DNA of 64,000 nt from Daejeonella sp. Its GTDB lineage: Bacteria > Bacteroidota > Bacteroidia > Sphingobacteriales > Sphingobacteriaceae. How positions within the stretch are numbered: the stretch's first letter is position 1; each line of letters opens with the position of its first letter. Shown in pieces: positions 9,817 through 20,492 of this stretch. The notes under the pieces were generated by a model that was not told where the DNA came from, made no database searches, and saw only the letters and a program-made list of their open reading frames with translations. The translations under genes were made by a program, and so were the position numbers. The DNA lies in contig NZ_JAFEIG010000002.1 in NCBI RefSeq assembly GCF_017495225.1, positions 62,001 to 126,000 of the forward strand, read 5' to 3'.

Positions 9817-12144
9817 TTATTTATTTAAAATTGCGATAAGTCCGATAAGTGCCGTCACAGCCGATGTGATGCCAGATATTTCGGCAAAGCCGAGTCTGAA
9901 TTTACTATTTGGATTCCTCTTTGGGACAGTAATTGTACTTCCAGGTTTAACTGCAGGATAGGTTCTGAAAAAGAGGAAGTTATTTACTGGCTTGTTCAAG
10001 CCATTTGGATATTGAACATAGGCTCCTTTCATGAAAGCATCTTCCGTTGCTCCACCAGTAGAATTAATGTAGTATTTAAACCTTCGCCCTTGATAACTGA
10101 TGTATTGAGGATTGCTAACGGCACCAGAAACCTTTACAAATGAGATTACTCGAGGCACATATAGACTATCGCCAGGTAGTAAGATCATGCTTTCTCGCGC
10201 TCTTGCATCTAAATTGCTTTTACTTAAATCAAGATCTACTCTAATTCCATTTCTATAAATTTGTGTACTCTCTAAAGAACCGTAAGGGTTAATTCCGCCA
10301 GCTCTTTCTAAGAAATCTAATGCTGTTTCATCACGCTTTTGTACTGCATATTCTCCTGGGAATAAAACTTCACCAGTTACGCTAATATTACCTAGAGGTC
10401 TGAAATTTACGAGTCGCGGAACATTCACATAATCCATTGATTGAAGCTCAATATCTGCCTCAGCTTTATCAATATTTATATTGAATGTTTCTACCAGTTG
10501 ATTTGCTACGCTATCAGATTTGTTTTTTATGATTCTTGATATTTCAATATTATGACCCGCCGCCTGCTCGTTTAGTCCGCCAGACATGGCAATTAAATCC
10601 GAAAGTTTCATCCCTTTACGGAAGAGCACTCTTCCTGGGTTTCTCACATTCCCATTAATAACTACGTACTGATCGCTTATGAATTCAGATATGCTTTGAA
10701 TAACAACAGAATCTTCTCTAAGTAGGGGAATATCTTTTAGTCCTTTAACAATTTCAGAAGGTTTGAAAGAAATTAGTTCTTTATCTAAGTTAGGGAGTGT
10801 TCTTTTGATGTAGGCACTTTCTAAATAGGCGTCTTCTGTTAAGCCTTCGGCTTTTTTCAAGAGTGCTGAAAGGCTAAAGCCGGCACTTAGCTCATAAGTC
10901 CCTGGTCGGTTTACTGCTCCTTGTAAATTAACTCGGTTTGCGTATCTGTTTTGAATTGAGCCAATGTGTATGATATCTCCATTTTTAGGTACAAAATTGC
11001 TGAACAAATTGGCAGGAACATCTTTTACTTCTCTTTCCTTTTCATTTATTTGATCAATTTTAGCAATGCTTTTGTAGGCTATATCTGTAAAACCACCCGC
11101 ATATTGAATTAAGTCATCCAATTGCTCTTCAGCTTTTAGCTCATAAATTGCTGGTCTTTTTACCTCACCTTTAATGGCTACTCTCTTTTTGTAAATAGGG
11201 AAATTGATAACATCTTGATCTTCAAGGCGTATATTTCCTTCCATTAGTCCTTTTTGTAAAAAAGTATAAAAATCGACTGTCTTATAAATTTTGTTATTTC
11301 TGATAATTTCGATATTTCTTAAAGAGCCATTTATTGCTGGTCCGCCTGAATGATAAAGAACATTAAATAGTGTTGCTAAGGAAGTAATTGTATAAGAACC
11401 TGGTGTTTTAACCTCACCTACAAGAGTAACTTTTATTGTTCTTGGGTTTCCTAAATTTATGCTCAGCTGACTTTGACCGCTATTTAATGCGGGATAGACA
11501 GTAACCATTTTCTTTTTTATAATTGATGTTGCTTGCTCAATGGTAAAACCATTTAAAAATACTATGCCAGCATAGGGAATTTGAAGTCTGCCCTCCGGAC
11601 TAATTTTTGTGCGGACGCTACTTTCATTGAGTCCGGTTAGTAAGATGATTAATTCATCTCCTGGACCCAGAATATAGCCTTTTGGAGTTGCAACATTAAA
11701 GTCGGGGTCAAATTTGATGTTTGTTTGGTTAAAGAAATCGGTTCCAAAAATGCTTAAATCAGAAAACTGATCGGTATTTACAGGAGCGATAGCCTTTGGT
11801 TTTTTAACCATATTTAAGGTGTCTCTACTAAAGTCAATATTGTCTTTTTTGTTTATTTCAGAGATTTTAACGCCACCTTTATTGAGTCCAAGCACATTAA
11901 TTCTTTCTTTAAAAAGATTAATTTCTATTGGATCCATACCTTTTTGCTCCAAAAGTTTGTAGGCGTCTTTTTCAGTTAATCCAAGGTCTTCTATTTTTTT
12001 CCATGCCTCTGTAATTTGAGAATCTGAGAGCTGGTTTACTTTAATAGCTTGAAGTTTATCGAGCGATATATTTTGGGCTAAACCTTGTTGAAAGGAAAAG
12101 ATAAGACCAGTTAAAAGTATAATTATTAGAGCTTTGATTCTCAT
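9817..12144 (-). CDS. Polysaccharide export outer-membrane protein with SLBB repeats (Wza-like)
   Basis: Poly_export signature GYILGPGDELIILLTGLNESSVRTKISPEGRLQIPYAGIVFLNG; repeated GEVKTPGSYTI / GAVNRPGTYEL / GEVLFPGEYAV SLBB segments. Confidence 0.92.
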   Translation of the reverse strand: MRIKALIIILLTGLIFSFQQGLAQNISLDKLQAIKVNQLSDSQITEAWKKIEDLGLTEKDAYKLLEQKGMDPIEINLFKERINVLGLNKGGVKISEINKKDNIDFSRDTLNMVKKPKAIAPVNTDQFSDLSIFGTDFFNQTNIKFDPDFNVATPKGYILGPGDELIILLTGLNESSVRTKISPEGRLQIPYAGIVFLNGFTIEQATSIIKKKMVTVYPALNSGQSQLSINLGNPRTIKVTLVGEVKTPGSYTITSLATLFNVLYHSGGPAINGSLRNIEIIRNNKIYKTVDFYTFLQKGLMEGNIRLEDQDVINFPIYKKRVAIKGEVKRPAIYELKAEEQLDDLIQYAGGFTDIAYKSIAKIDQINEKEREVKDVPANLFSNFVPKNGDIIHIGSIQNRYANRVNLQGAVNRPGTYELSAGFSLSALLKKAEGLTEDAYLESAYIKRTLPNLDKELISFKPSEIVKGLKDIPLLREDSVVIQSISEFISDQYVVINGNVRNPGRVLFRKGMKLSDLIAMSGGLNEQAAGHNIEISRIIKNKSDSVANQLVETFNINIDKAEADIELQSMDYVNVPRLVNFRPLGNISVTGEVLFPGEYAVQKRDETALDFLERAGGINPYGSLESTQIYRNGIRVDLDLSKSNLDARARESMILLPGDSLYVPRVISFVKVSGAVSNPQYISYQGRRFKYYINSTGGATEDAFMKGAYVQYPNGLNKPVNNFLFFRTYPAVKPGSTITVPKRNPNSKFRLGFAEISGITSAVTALIGLIAILNK

Positions 12145-12241
12145 GCAGACTTTTATAAAATTATAGAAATATTACAAATATAAATATTTAATACAATAAG
12201 CACTCTTGCTTAAATTTAGCAATTAATAACAAACAACAGTT

Positions 12242-13906
12242 TTAAAAGCCGTATGATATTCCAAATCTGAATTCGTTAGGGATAGCCTTGGGTTGAAGAT
12301 TTGGGCGAATAATACCTGCTTGTTTGAAATAAGTGGCTCTTAAATTAAGTTCATTTAATAATTGAAATTTCACTTCAACTAATAATTGTTTTTGAGGAAC
12401 GTAATTATTGGCAAGAAATTTAGGTTGAGGCTCGGCATAATATTGATCTTCGAGGCTTCCATCTTCGCCTTTACGGATATAATCATATTGTACCCGGGTA
12501 CTTAAGCGGGCGATAGGATTATACTTGAACCACAGGGTAAATCGATCTGCATTTTGGCCTATCCAGTCGCCAAGTGTATAATTCTGATTGGTATAATTTT
12601 GTGCCGGGATTAAATTTTGGTAAACAAATGGGTTGATTCTTGCATACTCTGTCCCCAAAGTGAGGTAAGGAATAATAAGATCTGTTATTGATGCGCCAAA
12701 ATTAAAGCCGATTTGATTTCTGTTTTTCTGACTATTAAAAGCTTCAGAGATTCTTATTTCATCAATAAAAAGACTAGAATAAAAATGAGTGTTTTTAATA
12801 TGGTTTCTTGATGAAGCTTGAAAGAAAAACTGACCATTGGAGCCTGAATTTATACGATAACGACTAGAATATTGGTCGTAAGCTTTAAAGAACATCAGCG
12901 GAATGAGGTAACCTGCATCAATTCGATCACTATAAATGATAGATTCACCGATGCTTAATGATAAGCCTTTTGTTGGGAAAAAGTTTAAGCTATGTGTGGC
13001 CATAAATTTATGGACAAATAGTTCTCGCTCAGTCCCATAAATATCGTTTCCTTTGCCGTATGTGCGGTTAGAATCAACAATTGCAGATTGCAGCCAAGCA
13101 TGTGCATAATGAAACTTAAGCCATTTTAATGGTTGATAATCTAGTCGTATAAAGGGGTAAGCCGGTGCTTTATCCGACATTACTATCCTGCCACTTTCTC
13201 CATAGCCCCATAATAAATTATCATGCCCGATACTCATTGAGCCATTTTGCCAAGCATAGGTTATATTTCCTCTGAACTTGGTATAGTTAAGAATTTTAGG
13301 GTTTTTATCGACATTTTCAGTCTTAACTATTCCACCTTCATTATTAAATTGTTTGATGGTGTCGATACCAGTTCCAGTTTCGGTATTATCAGTAAAATAG
13401 GTTTGGAATGAGAAGTTTTTCCCAGCATGTCCCCAAAATTTGAGTCCGTTGCTTTGCTTGATAATGCTCTTTTCTAGTCCCTGTGTAGTTTCTAAGCCGA
13501 TAACTGCATCAGCCCTCAGCAAAAAATCATTTTTTTTAATGGATAGCATTCCCAATCTATTATTGGCATCTTTTTTAAAAAAGTTTGTCTGCTCTTTCAT
13601 TTCAGGCTTAAATTCTGAAAATTCTTGCTCATAAAAAGCGAGTTCCTTTTTTTCGGTGTTAGTGAATTTATGGGAAGAGTCTCTAAGAATGGAGAGGCTT
13701 TGAGAAATATTCTTTCTGCTTAGAGGGAGAATAAAATCTGAAAGCTCAATATATCCTTTTTGTGATTGACGGGTTAGGAAATCATGTATGGGATGTTTGG
13801 GGTTTTCCCAAACAACTTGAGCATTTAGTTCATTAGTATTGGTTACTATCAGAGAAACTAATAGAAAAAAGATAAAAAATAATTGCTTTTTAATGTTAAT
13901 AAGCAT
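12242..13906 (-). CDS. Wzi-like outer-membrane beta-barrel protein (third, divergent)
   Basis: Signal peptide; GHDNLLWGYGESGRIVMSDKAPAYPFIRLDY is a degenerate counterpart of the NLWWGPG...NSLxMxN motif; C-terminal FGISYGF. Confidence 0.65.
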   Translation of the reverse strand: MLINIKKQLFFIFFLLVSLIVTNTNELNAQVVWENPKHPIHDFLTRQSQKGYIELSDFILPLSRKNISQSLSILRDSSHKFTNTEKKELAFYEQEFSEFKPEMKEQTNFFKKDANNRLGMLSIKKNDFLLRADAVIGLETTQGLEKSIIKQSNGLKFWGHAGKNFSFQTYFTDNTETGTGIDTIKQFNNEGGIVKTENVDKNPKILNYTKFRGNITYAWQNGSMSIGHDNLLWGYGESGRIVMSDKAPAYPFIRLDYQPLKWLKFHYAHAWLQSAIVDSNRTYGKGNDIYGTERELFVHKFMATHSLNFFPTKGLSLSIGESIIYSDRIDAGYLIPLMFFKAYDQYSSRYRINSGSNGQFFFQASSRNHIKNTHFYSSLFIDEIRISEAFNSQKNRNQIGFNFGASITDLIIPYLTLGTEYARINPFVYQNLIPAQNYTNQNYTLGDWIGQNADRFTLWFKYNPIARLSTRVQYDYIRKGEDGSLEDQYYAEPQPKFLANNYVPQKQLLVEVKFQLLNELNLRATYFKQAGIIRPNLQPKAIPNEFRFGISYGF

Positions 13907-15293
13907 TTTGATCCCCTTTTATTGTCAGAATGATAGTTTGCAATATAATTTGACAGTCGAGCCAAAATGTCCAGCTGTGGATATAATAAAGATCATAATT
14001 AACTCTCTTTTGCATGGAGCCTGGAGCTGAAGTTTCCCCTCTACATCCATTAACTTGTGCCCAGCCAGTAATTCCTGGTTTTACCAAGTGTCGGAGCATA
14101 TATTTATCTACATGTTGAATGGACGATATATTTAGTGGGGTTACATGTGGTCTGGGACCAACAACAGACATATCGCCTTTAAGAACATTCCAAAATTGTG
14201 GGAGCTCATCGATGTTTAATTCTCTAAAAATTTTCCCTAGAGGGGTGATGCGGCTATCGTTTTTGGTAGCTTGTAAAAAGTCGCCATTTTCATCTGTCTC
14301 CGGACTCCCATGGTGCATTGTTCTAAATTTGTAGCAATTAATTTTCCGATTATTTAGTCCCCATCTTTCTTGTTTAAAAAACACGGGGCCTTTAGAACTT
14401 AGTTTAATTAATAATGCAAAAAAGGGCATGATCCAGATACCGATGAATATGAAAAATGCAATAGAAAATGCGATATCAAAGCTTCTTTTCAGCAATTTAT
14501 TTCCCCATCTATCTTGAGGTAGGGAACGAAAATTGATTACTGGCAATAGCCCTATGGTATTAATGCTGATGTTACTTGATGCATAGAGGTAGAGATCTGG
14601 AATAATTCTTACTCTTTTAGCATGATAATCGCAAGTTTCTATGCAGGCACTAATTTGTTCGTGTTGTGAATTCGGTAAAGCAATAATTACCTCATCTACC
14701 GTTGTTTCGCTTAGTATGGTATTTAAATCACTTATTTTTCCGAGGTATTTGGATCCATTGAGTTTTGTATTTTCATCATCAATAAATCCAATACATTTAT
14801 AGCCATAATAAGTGTGAAGGTTTATGGTATCATAAAAATCTTTTGCTGAGGGTGTAGAACCGACCAATATGATTTTTTCCTGCAAACGTCCGCTATAAAA
14901 TACACTATGCAGATATTTTCTAAAAATATACCTAAATAGAATTGTGAGTATAAAGAGAGTTGGGAAGTAAGTGAACAGAAAGTTATTGCTTAATGTGAGT
15001 GTATTTCTAAAGAAAAAAAGGAAAGAAGTTAGAACAATAGCAAAGAGAATTAAAGTTACTAAAATATAGATTATTTCTTCTGCAAACCTATTGGATCTGA
15101 GGTCTTTAGATAAGCCTGATACCGTTGCTGCGCCGTACCAAGAAATCATTGAAATTAGTATAAAAACGAAAGAATCTTGACTGCTAGTTAGGACTCCATT
15201 GCTAAAATAATCCGCTATCAAAAAAGACAGAATGAGTAGAGGAATATCAATTAAATGTTTAAATCCGTTATAAAGAAAATAAGGTCTCGTCAT
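13896..15293 (-). CDS. Undecaprenyl-phosphate glucose/galactose phosphotransferase (WcaJ-like initiating sugar transferase)
   Basis: N-terminal TM segments, CoA-binding-like domain, C-terminal bacterial sugar transferase: KRSFDIAFS, CYKFRTMHHG, NIDELPQFWNVLKGDMSVVGPRPH, VKPGITGWAQVNGCRGET. Confidence 0.93.
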   Translation of the reverse strand: MTRPYFLYNGFKHLIDIPLLILSFLIADYFSNGVLTSSQDSFVFILISMISWYGAATVSGLSKDLRSNRFAEEIIYILVTLILFAIVLTSFLFFFRNTLTLSNNFLFTYFPTLFILTILFRYIFRKYLHSVFYSGRLQEKIILVGSTPSAKDFYDTINLHTYYGYKCIGFIDDENTKLNGSKYLGKISDLNTILSETTVDEVIIALPNSQHEQISACIETCDYHAKRVRIIPDLYLYASSNISINTIGLLPVINFRSLPQDRWGNKLLKRSFDIAFSIAFFIFIGIWIMPFFALLIKLSSKGPVFFKQERWGLNNRKINCYKFRTMHHGSPETDENGDFLQATKNDSRITPLGKIFRELNIDELPQFWNVLKGDMSVVGPRPHVTPLNISSIQHVDKYMLRHLVKPGITGWAQVNGCRGETSAPGSMQKRVNYDLYYIHSWTFWLDCQIILQTIILTIKGDQNAY

Positions 15294-15299
15294 GGAGAA

Positions 15300-16412
15300 T
15301 TATGCTCGCGTTTTATTAGTAATATTATTCATTGCTAACTGATAAGCCGTTGTAACAGCATCCCAGTTATATTTATCAGTTAATCCAGAGGCGACTTCTT
15401 TTTTAAGTTTTTGCACCAATTCTGGTTTACTTTCAAGTATATTAAAAGCGTAATTTAATGATTTCGTATCCTCATCAAAGAATAGGCCAAGTTCGCCATT
15501 TCTTAGCATTTCTTTATTAAATTTTGTATTTAAAGCAAGTATCGAACAATTATTAGACATGGCTTTTAGCATTGCAGGGTTTGTTCCACCAAATTTATGT
15601 CCATGAATATAAGTAAAACAGTTTTGATATAAGGCCATAAGTTCCTCATTATCTCGAACATAGCCAATAAAATTAACCCTATGGCCTGCATTTTTCTTTA
15701 AAGATTCTGCATAAACATCTTTATAGGGTACATCACCAACTACAACTAGCTTTTTTTGCGAGTTAGACTCTAAATATGCTTTAATAATTAAATCAGCATT
15801 ATTATCGGGTATTAACCGACCCACAATGAGGTAATAATCGTCTGGGAGAATATTAAAACGGCTTAATAGAGAAGAATCAGCTTTTTTAAAGGCTGGTGCA
15901 CCATAGGCAATAACTAAAGAATCTTTTTTAAATTCTTCTAAATACACATCGCGCATTGCCTCGGCATCAGTAATTATCAAATCGTATAATTTTGTAGCAA
16001 GTTTTGCTGCGAAACGAAAGTATAATGCCCCTAAACCTTTCCATTTTGGCCTAAGCCATTCTAATCCATCAACATTAATGATTGTTTTTTTGCCAGTTAT
16101 TTTAGGTATCCATCCCATTGGTCCGGCAGCTAGATTAACCACCAAAATAACATCTACACTACTAAATGTGGCATGTAGAATAGATAAAAAAGAATGAACT
16201 ATTTGATTTAATGATTTAGTTTGAATTGTTGGAATATAATGAAGATGAATGCCATTTATCATTACTGGCTTTTTATCAAAAAGGTCTCGCTGACAGTAAA
16301 TATGTACGTCTACTCCTTTTTTAACTAAACGTTCGCTTAATTCCTTTACAAATGTTTCAAAACCTCCATAAACATAAGGATAGCCGCGCGTGCCAATGAT
16401 AGCTACTTTCAT
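15300..16412 (-). CDS. Glycosyltransferase with DUF1972 N-terminal domain (WchF/Cps2T-like)
   Basis: MKVAIIGTRGYPYVYGGFETFVKELSERL and YYLIVGRLIPDNNADLIIKAY; KFGGTNPAMLKAM. Confidence 0.85.
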   Translation of the reverse strand: MKVAIIGTRGYPYVYGGFETFVKELSERLVKKGVDVHIYCQRDLFDKKPVMINGIHLHYIPTIQTKSLNQIVHSFLSILHATFSSVDVILVVNLAAGPMGWIPKITGKKTIINVDGLEWLRPKWKGLGALYFRFAAKLATKLYDLIITDAEAMRDVYLEEFKKDSLVIAYGAPAFKKADSSLLSRFNILPDDYYLIVGRLIPDNNADLIIKAYLESNSQKKLVVVGDVPYKDVYAESLKKNAGHRVNFIGYVRDNEELMALYQNCFTYIHGHKFGGTNPAMLKAMSNNCSILALNTKFNKEMLRNGELGLFFDEDTKSLNYAFNILESKPELVQKLKKEVASGLTDKYNWDAVTTAYQLAMNNITNKTRA

Positions 16413-16582
16413 TCAATTGGTTAAATCACTCTGATGAGGTATTGGTTAAAAGCATCAATGGAATTGTAAACCCATGATTTTTTTGCTATTTTAATTTTTA
16501 ATAATAAATCAAAATCAGCCTATTCTTCAAAAATATTAAATTATTTGTAAAATGTGCGCTTAATAATTCCTTTTGATATTTA

Positions 16583-17746
16583 TTAAAGATTATTAATCAA
16601 AATATCTTGATAGAGGTTTAATATTTTCTTTTTATGGATTTCTAAGGTGAAATTTTGCTCTACTCTTTCGATAGATCTTAATCCAAATATTTGAAGTTGA
16701 TGTTTATTATTTAGAAAATATTCAAGTTTCTCGAGAAGGTCCTTAGAGTTTTGATTTTCAAATAAAAAACCATTCCAAGCGTCAGAAATTTGCTCTGTAG
16801 TGCCTCCTAAATTGGATCCAATAACAGGTAAACCCATACTCATCGCTTCAATAATTACTCCCCCAAATGGTTCAGGTTCGCCTGAAGGCAATACAAAAAC
16901 ATCAAATAATCGATAAAATGGAAGCGGATCATCTAAATGCCCTAAAAAGTGAATGCGATCTTCTAGATTAAATTTTCTAATTAAGTTGTTAAATTCCTCT
17001 TTTTGGGATTCATATCCAGGTACATAGTCTCCAATTAGGATTGCTTGAATATTCCTTCCTGTTTTTTGACTTAATAAGCCAATGGCCTCAATTAAATATT
17101 CTTGGCCTTTTCTTATTAAACGTATTCTTGATGTGCATCCGATAATAAGATCCGCATCTTTTAATTTATTTTCAAGTTCGGCAGAGGGCTGCGCTACTTT
17201 AGGTATCTCTGGGATTTCAAATCCGTTATGAATGGATTGAACGTTTTTGGCCTGTTTAAATTGAATAGCCATTGCTTGGGAAACGCAAACAACTCTATCT
17301 GAAAATCTTGTCATGTATGCAGCGTAAAGCGGCCAAAACTTTTTGAAATCGCCAAACCACTCTCTAATGTGCCAAATATGTTTTTTGCCACTTAATTTTG
17401 CAGCGAGTGCAGGTGCAGGCACTACTCCAGAATTAGTATGGATGATTTTAATATCATATTTTCTAATGGTTTTTGTTAAAAAGATTAAATTTTTAAAAAA
17501 ACGCAGGAGGGTGGGTAAAAGATATTTTATTCTAAATGACTTTCGAGTAAAAATATAAAGGCCATCATAAACTATTATTCTTTCAGCCGAAATTAGCTTA
17601 TTTAAGTTAGTGTATAATTGCCCCATTTCTGGGATTAAAACGAAAACATTATAATTTTCATTTAGAATTTTTGTCAATTTTAGTAATGAACGACTCGCGC
17701 CATACATATCTCCACTATGGCCAACTAAAAGGATATTTTGTTTCAT
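16583..17746 (-). CDS. Glycosyltransferase family 4
   Basis: VGHSGDMYGASRSLLKL; PSGEPEPFGGVIIEAMSMGLPVIGSNLGGTTEQI. Confidence 0.9.
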   Translation of the reverse strand: MKQNILLVGHSGDMYGASRSLLKLTKILNENYNVFVLIPEMGQLYTNLNKLISAERIIVYDGLYIFTRKSFRIKYLLPTLLRFFKNLIFLTKTIRKYDIKIIHTNSGVVPAPALAAKLSGKKHIWHIREWFGDFKKFWPLYAAYMTRFSDRVVCVSQAMAIQFKQAKNVQSIHNGFEIPEIPKVAQPSAELENKLKDADLIIGCTSRIRLIRKGQEYLIEAIGLLSQKTGRNIQAILIGDYVPGYESQKEEFNNLIRKFNLEDRIHFLGHLDDPLPFYRLFDVFVLPSGEPEPFGGVIIEAMSMGLPVIGSNLGGTTEQISDAWNGFLFENQNSKDLLEKLEYFLNNKHQLQIFGLRSIERVEQNFTLEIHKKKILNLYQDILINNL

Positions 17747-19653
17747 GAATTGAATCCAAATTTAGTTTCATGCTGTCTATACCATTCTAAAAAGCAAAAT
17801 AAATTCCAAACTAAGCGTTTGTTAGTTCCTATTTTCTGCCCTTTGTAATCTGTCCAAAGTTGCGCAATTTTTTCAGTAACCAAATAGGGGTTATTTTTTA
17901 AATTTTCATTTGAAAATAAAAAGCTTGAAAGGTCTGATAGGCTCGAATTTAACCACTTATCATTGGGAGTTAAAAATCCATGTTTTGGCCTTTGAGAAAT
18001 TGAGTCTGCTATTGAAGCAGGAAGTTTCTTTTTTAAGAGCTGTCGTAAGTAATTTTTTGATTCGAAATTATGCGAATTAAAATGCCTAGAAGAGCTTAGT
18101 ACAATTTCTATAAGCTCATGGTCTAAAAATGGGGTACGTGCTTCTACGCTACATGCCATCATCATGCGATCGGTTTTTACCAATAAATCATCTGGAAGCC
18201 AAGTAAGAAGATCAAGCATTAAGCTTGATTCCAATTTACCTGCTTTCTTATGAAATTGATTTAAAAAACTATGAAATTGATTCTCATAATTACCTATTTC
18301 TCGATTTTTTCTATTTAAAAATTGTTTGCCTAAATCGGGACTTATAATTGAGGTCCAGCGGGATGTTCCAATATCCTTTTTAAATGAATTGATGCTTTTT
18401 AGTTTATTTTTAATTTTATCGAATTTGTGGATTCCTAAACTAGAGATTACATTAAAAATTTGCTCTGCTCCTTCAAAAGGCAGCTTCCCAAGTCCGTAAT
18501 AATATTTTTCATATCCGTAATGTTCATAACCATGAAAAAGTTCATCTGCACCTTCTCCCGATAAGACCACTTTGACATGTTTACCTATCGATTTGGAAAT
18601 GAGATAGGTGGGTATCATTGCCGAATCACCAAAGGGCTGATCGGCATGAAACACAGATTGCGAAAAATTGTCGGCGCTTATATCCTCTAGATTGAGACTA
18701 ATTAAATCAATATTGAGTGCAGAACTAACTTGTTTGGCATAGCTTGATTCATCTATATTTTGGTCTGAAAATCCAACATTAAAAGATTTAACTTTTGTTT
18801 GAGATAATTCAGTCATGTAACAAGCTAATAATGAAGAATCTACTCCTCCACTAAGCAAAAGCCCTACATCAACATTGGAAACGAGTCTGTATTTTACACT
18901 TTGTTCAATCAATTGATCAATTTCATCTAGACTGGGTATTTGTTTTCTAGTTCCTACATGATCAAGCATGTCCCAATAGACAATTGATTTTTTTTGTTTG
19001 GTTTTCAGGTTATAAATTAAAACTTCACCTGCTTTTACTTGATTAACGTTTTTATAAATGCTTTGTGGACTAGGAATATATTGAAGGGATAAGAAGTTGA
19101 GTAAACTTTCTTCATTTATTTCTAGTGGGATATTTTTAAATGCATGAAAGAATTTGACTTCAGAGGAGAAAATCAATGTTTCTTCATTTTCATAGATGAA
19201 CAATGGTTTTTTCCCTATTCTATCACGAGCAAAGATTATTTCATTTTTTTCTTGATCGTAAATAACAAGGGCAAACATTCCTCGTAATTGCTTGCAAAAA
19301 TCTGCCCCGAATTGGGCATAAGCACCTAAAATTACTTCTGTATCTGTGTTGGTTCTAAATTTTTGACCATGGTTTTGTAAGGTCGTGCGGAGTTCTTGGT
19401 AATTATAGATTTCGCCATTAAATACGATGATATAGCGTTTACAGCTTGATTCGAAGGGTTGGTTCCCATTAGAAGAAAGGTCTAATATCGATAGACGTCG
19501 ATGTCCTAAACAAAGTATTTCATTAGACCAAATATCTTTATTGTCGGGTCCCCGATATTCCATCCTATCTAAGGCATGGTTAAGCGGATCGAGAAAATTA
19601 GATTGAAAGTCAGGATCTTTTTTTTTTGTTATTGCTCCAATTATCCCACACAT
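17743..19653 (-). CDS. asnB: Asparagine synthase (glutamine-hydrolysing)-family amidotransferase
   Basis: MCGIIGAITKK (Cys2 nucleophile), GHRRLSILDLSSNGNQPF, FNGEIYN, LLLSGGVDSSLLA, SGEGADELFHGYEHY. Confidence 0.92.
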   Translation of the reverse strand: MCGIIGAITKKKDPDFQSNFLDPLNHALDRMEYRGPDNKDIWSNEILCLGHRRLSILDLSSNGNQPFESSCKRYIIVFNGEIYNYQELRTTLQNHGQKFRTNTDTEVILGAYAQFGADFCKQLRGMFALVIYDQEKNEIIFARDRIGKKPLFIYENEETLIFSSEVKFFHAFKNIPLEINEESLLNFLSLQYIPSPQSIYKNVNQVKAGEVLIYNLKTKQKKSIVYWDMLDHVGTRKQIPSLDEIDQLIEQSVKYRLVSNVDVGLLLSGGVDSSLLACYMTELSQTKVKSFNVGFSDQNIDESSYAKQVSSALNIDLISLNLEDISADNFSQSVFHADQPFGDSAMIPTYLISKSIGKHVKVVLSGEGADELFHGYEHYGYEKYYYGLGKLPFEGAEQIFNVISSLGIHKFDKIKNKLKSINSFKKDIGTSRWTSIISPDLGKQFLNRKNREIGNYENQFHSFLNQFHKKAGKLESSLMLDLLTWLPDDLLVKTDRMMMACSVEARTPFLDHELIEIVLSSSRHFNSHNFESKNYLRQLLKKKLPASIADSISQRPKHGFLTPNDKWLNSSLSDLSSFLFSNENLKNNPYLVTEKIAQLWTDYKGQKIGTNKRLVWNLFCFLEWYRQHETKFGFNS

Positions 19654-19709
19654 AATTAGATATTGCCTGTTTTAATCATACAATTGAATAATTAGGATTG
19701 ATCATATCT

Positions 19710-20405
19710 TTATTTACGGCTTTTAATAACTTTAGCTGGCACACCACCAACAATGCTGTAAGGTGGAACATCCTTTGTTACCACACTTCCGGCGGCAATA
19801 ACTGATCCACGGCCGATAGTAACACCCGCTAAGATCACGGTATTTGCTGCAATCCAACAGTCATCTTCAATTTTCACAAATTCTCTTTTAACGCCTTGCT
19901 CTTTTATGGTTAAGTCGGGGTGGTCAAATAGATGGTTTTCGGCATAGATACTTACTCTAGGCGACATCATAACATTATCGCCTATTTCGATATATCCAGA
20001 ACAACCGATGTATGAATATGGGCCAATGCTAGAATTATTCCCAATTTTCAGTCCCTCACCAATTGCTGAACCGTAAATATTTGTCGGTCTGATAATTGCA
20101 TGTTTGCCAATAGTAACCCGATTGCCAACTACAATACCTCTATAGGTCATGCAATTTACCTCAGCATAATCTTCCACGATAAAATCTCGACCAGCACTTA
20201 AATGTCGTGCATATCGGATAGACGCGCCTTTGCCAACCATTACCCATCCACTTGATTTTTTAAAGAATAATCGTTGGAACATTCCACGAATGAAAAAAAA
20301 TGAAAGGCGAAAAAAGGTGTTTAGAATATCTTTACTATGCCATTCGGATGGAAAACGTTCCACAATAAATTTGTATCGTCGAAGGAATGAAGTTTCTGAT
20401 TTCAT
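19710..20405 (-). CDS. Left-handed beta-helix (hexapeptide) acyltransferase, WcaF/MaaT-like
   Basis: Hexapeptide repeats [35 protein letters not shown]. Confidence 0.9.
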   Translation of the reverse strand: MKSETSFLRRYKFIVERFPSEWHSKDILNTFFRLSFFFIRGMFQRLFFKKSSGWVMVGKGASIRYARHLSAGRDFIVEDYAEVNCMTYRGIVVGNRVTIGKHAIIRPTNIYGSAIGEGLKIGNNSSIGPYSYIGCSGYIEIGDNVMMSPRVSIYAENHLFDHPDLTIKEQGVKREFVKIEDDCWIAANTVILAGVTIGRGSVIAAGSVVTKDVPPYSIVGGVPAKVIKSRK

Positions 20406-20492
20406 AAAGTTTTGACAAATCGATATAAATTTGAATTTCCTAATCGGTTTTTTTCAAAAATTTATCTTTACAAATTTAATAATCTATCTAAA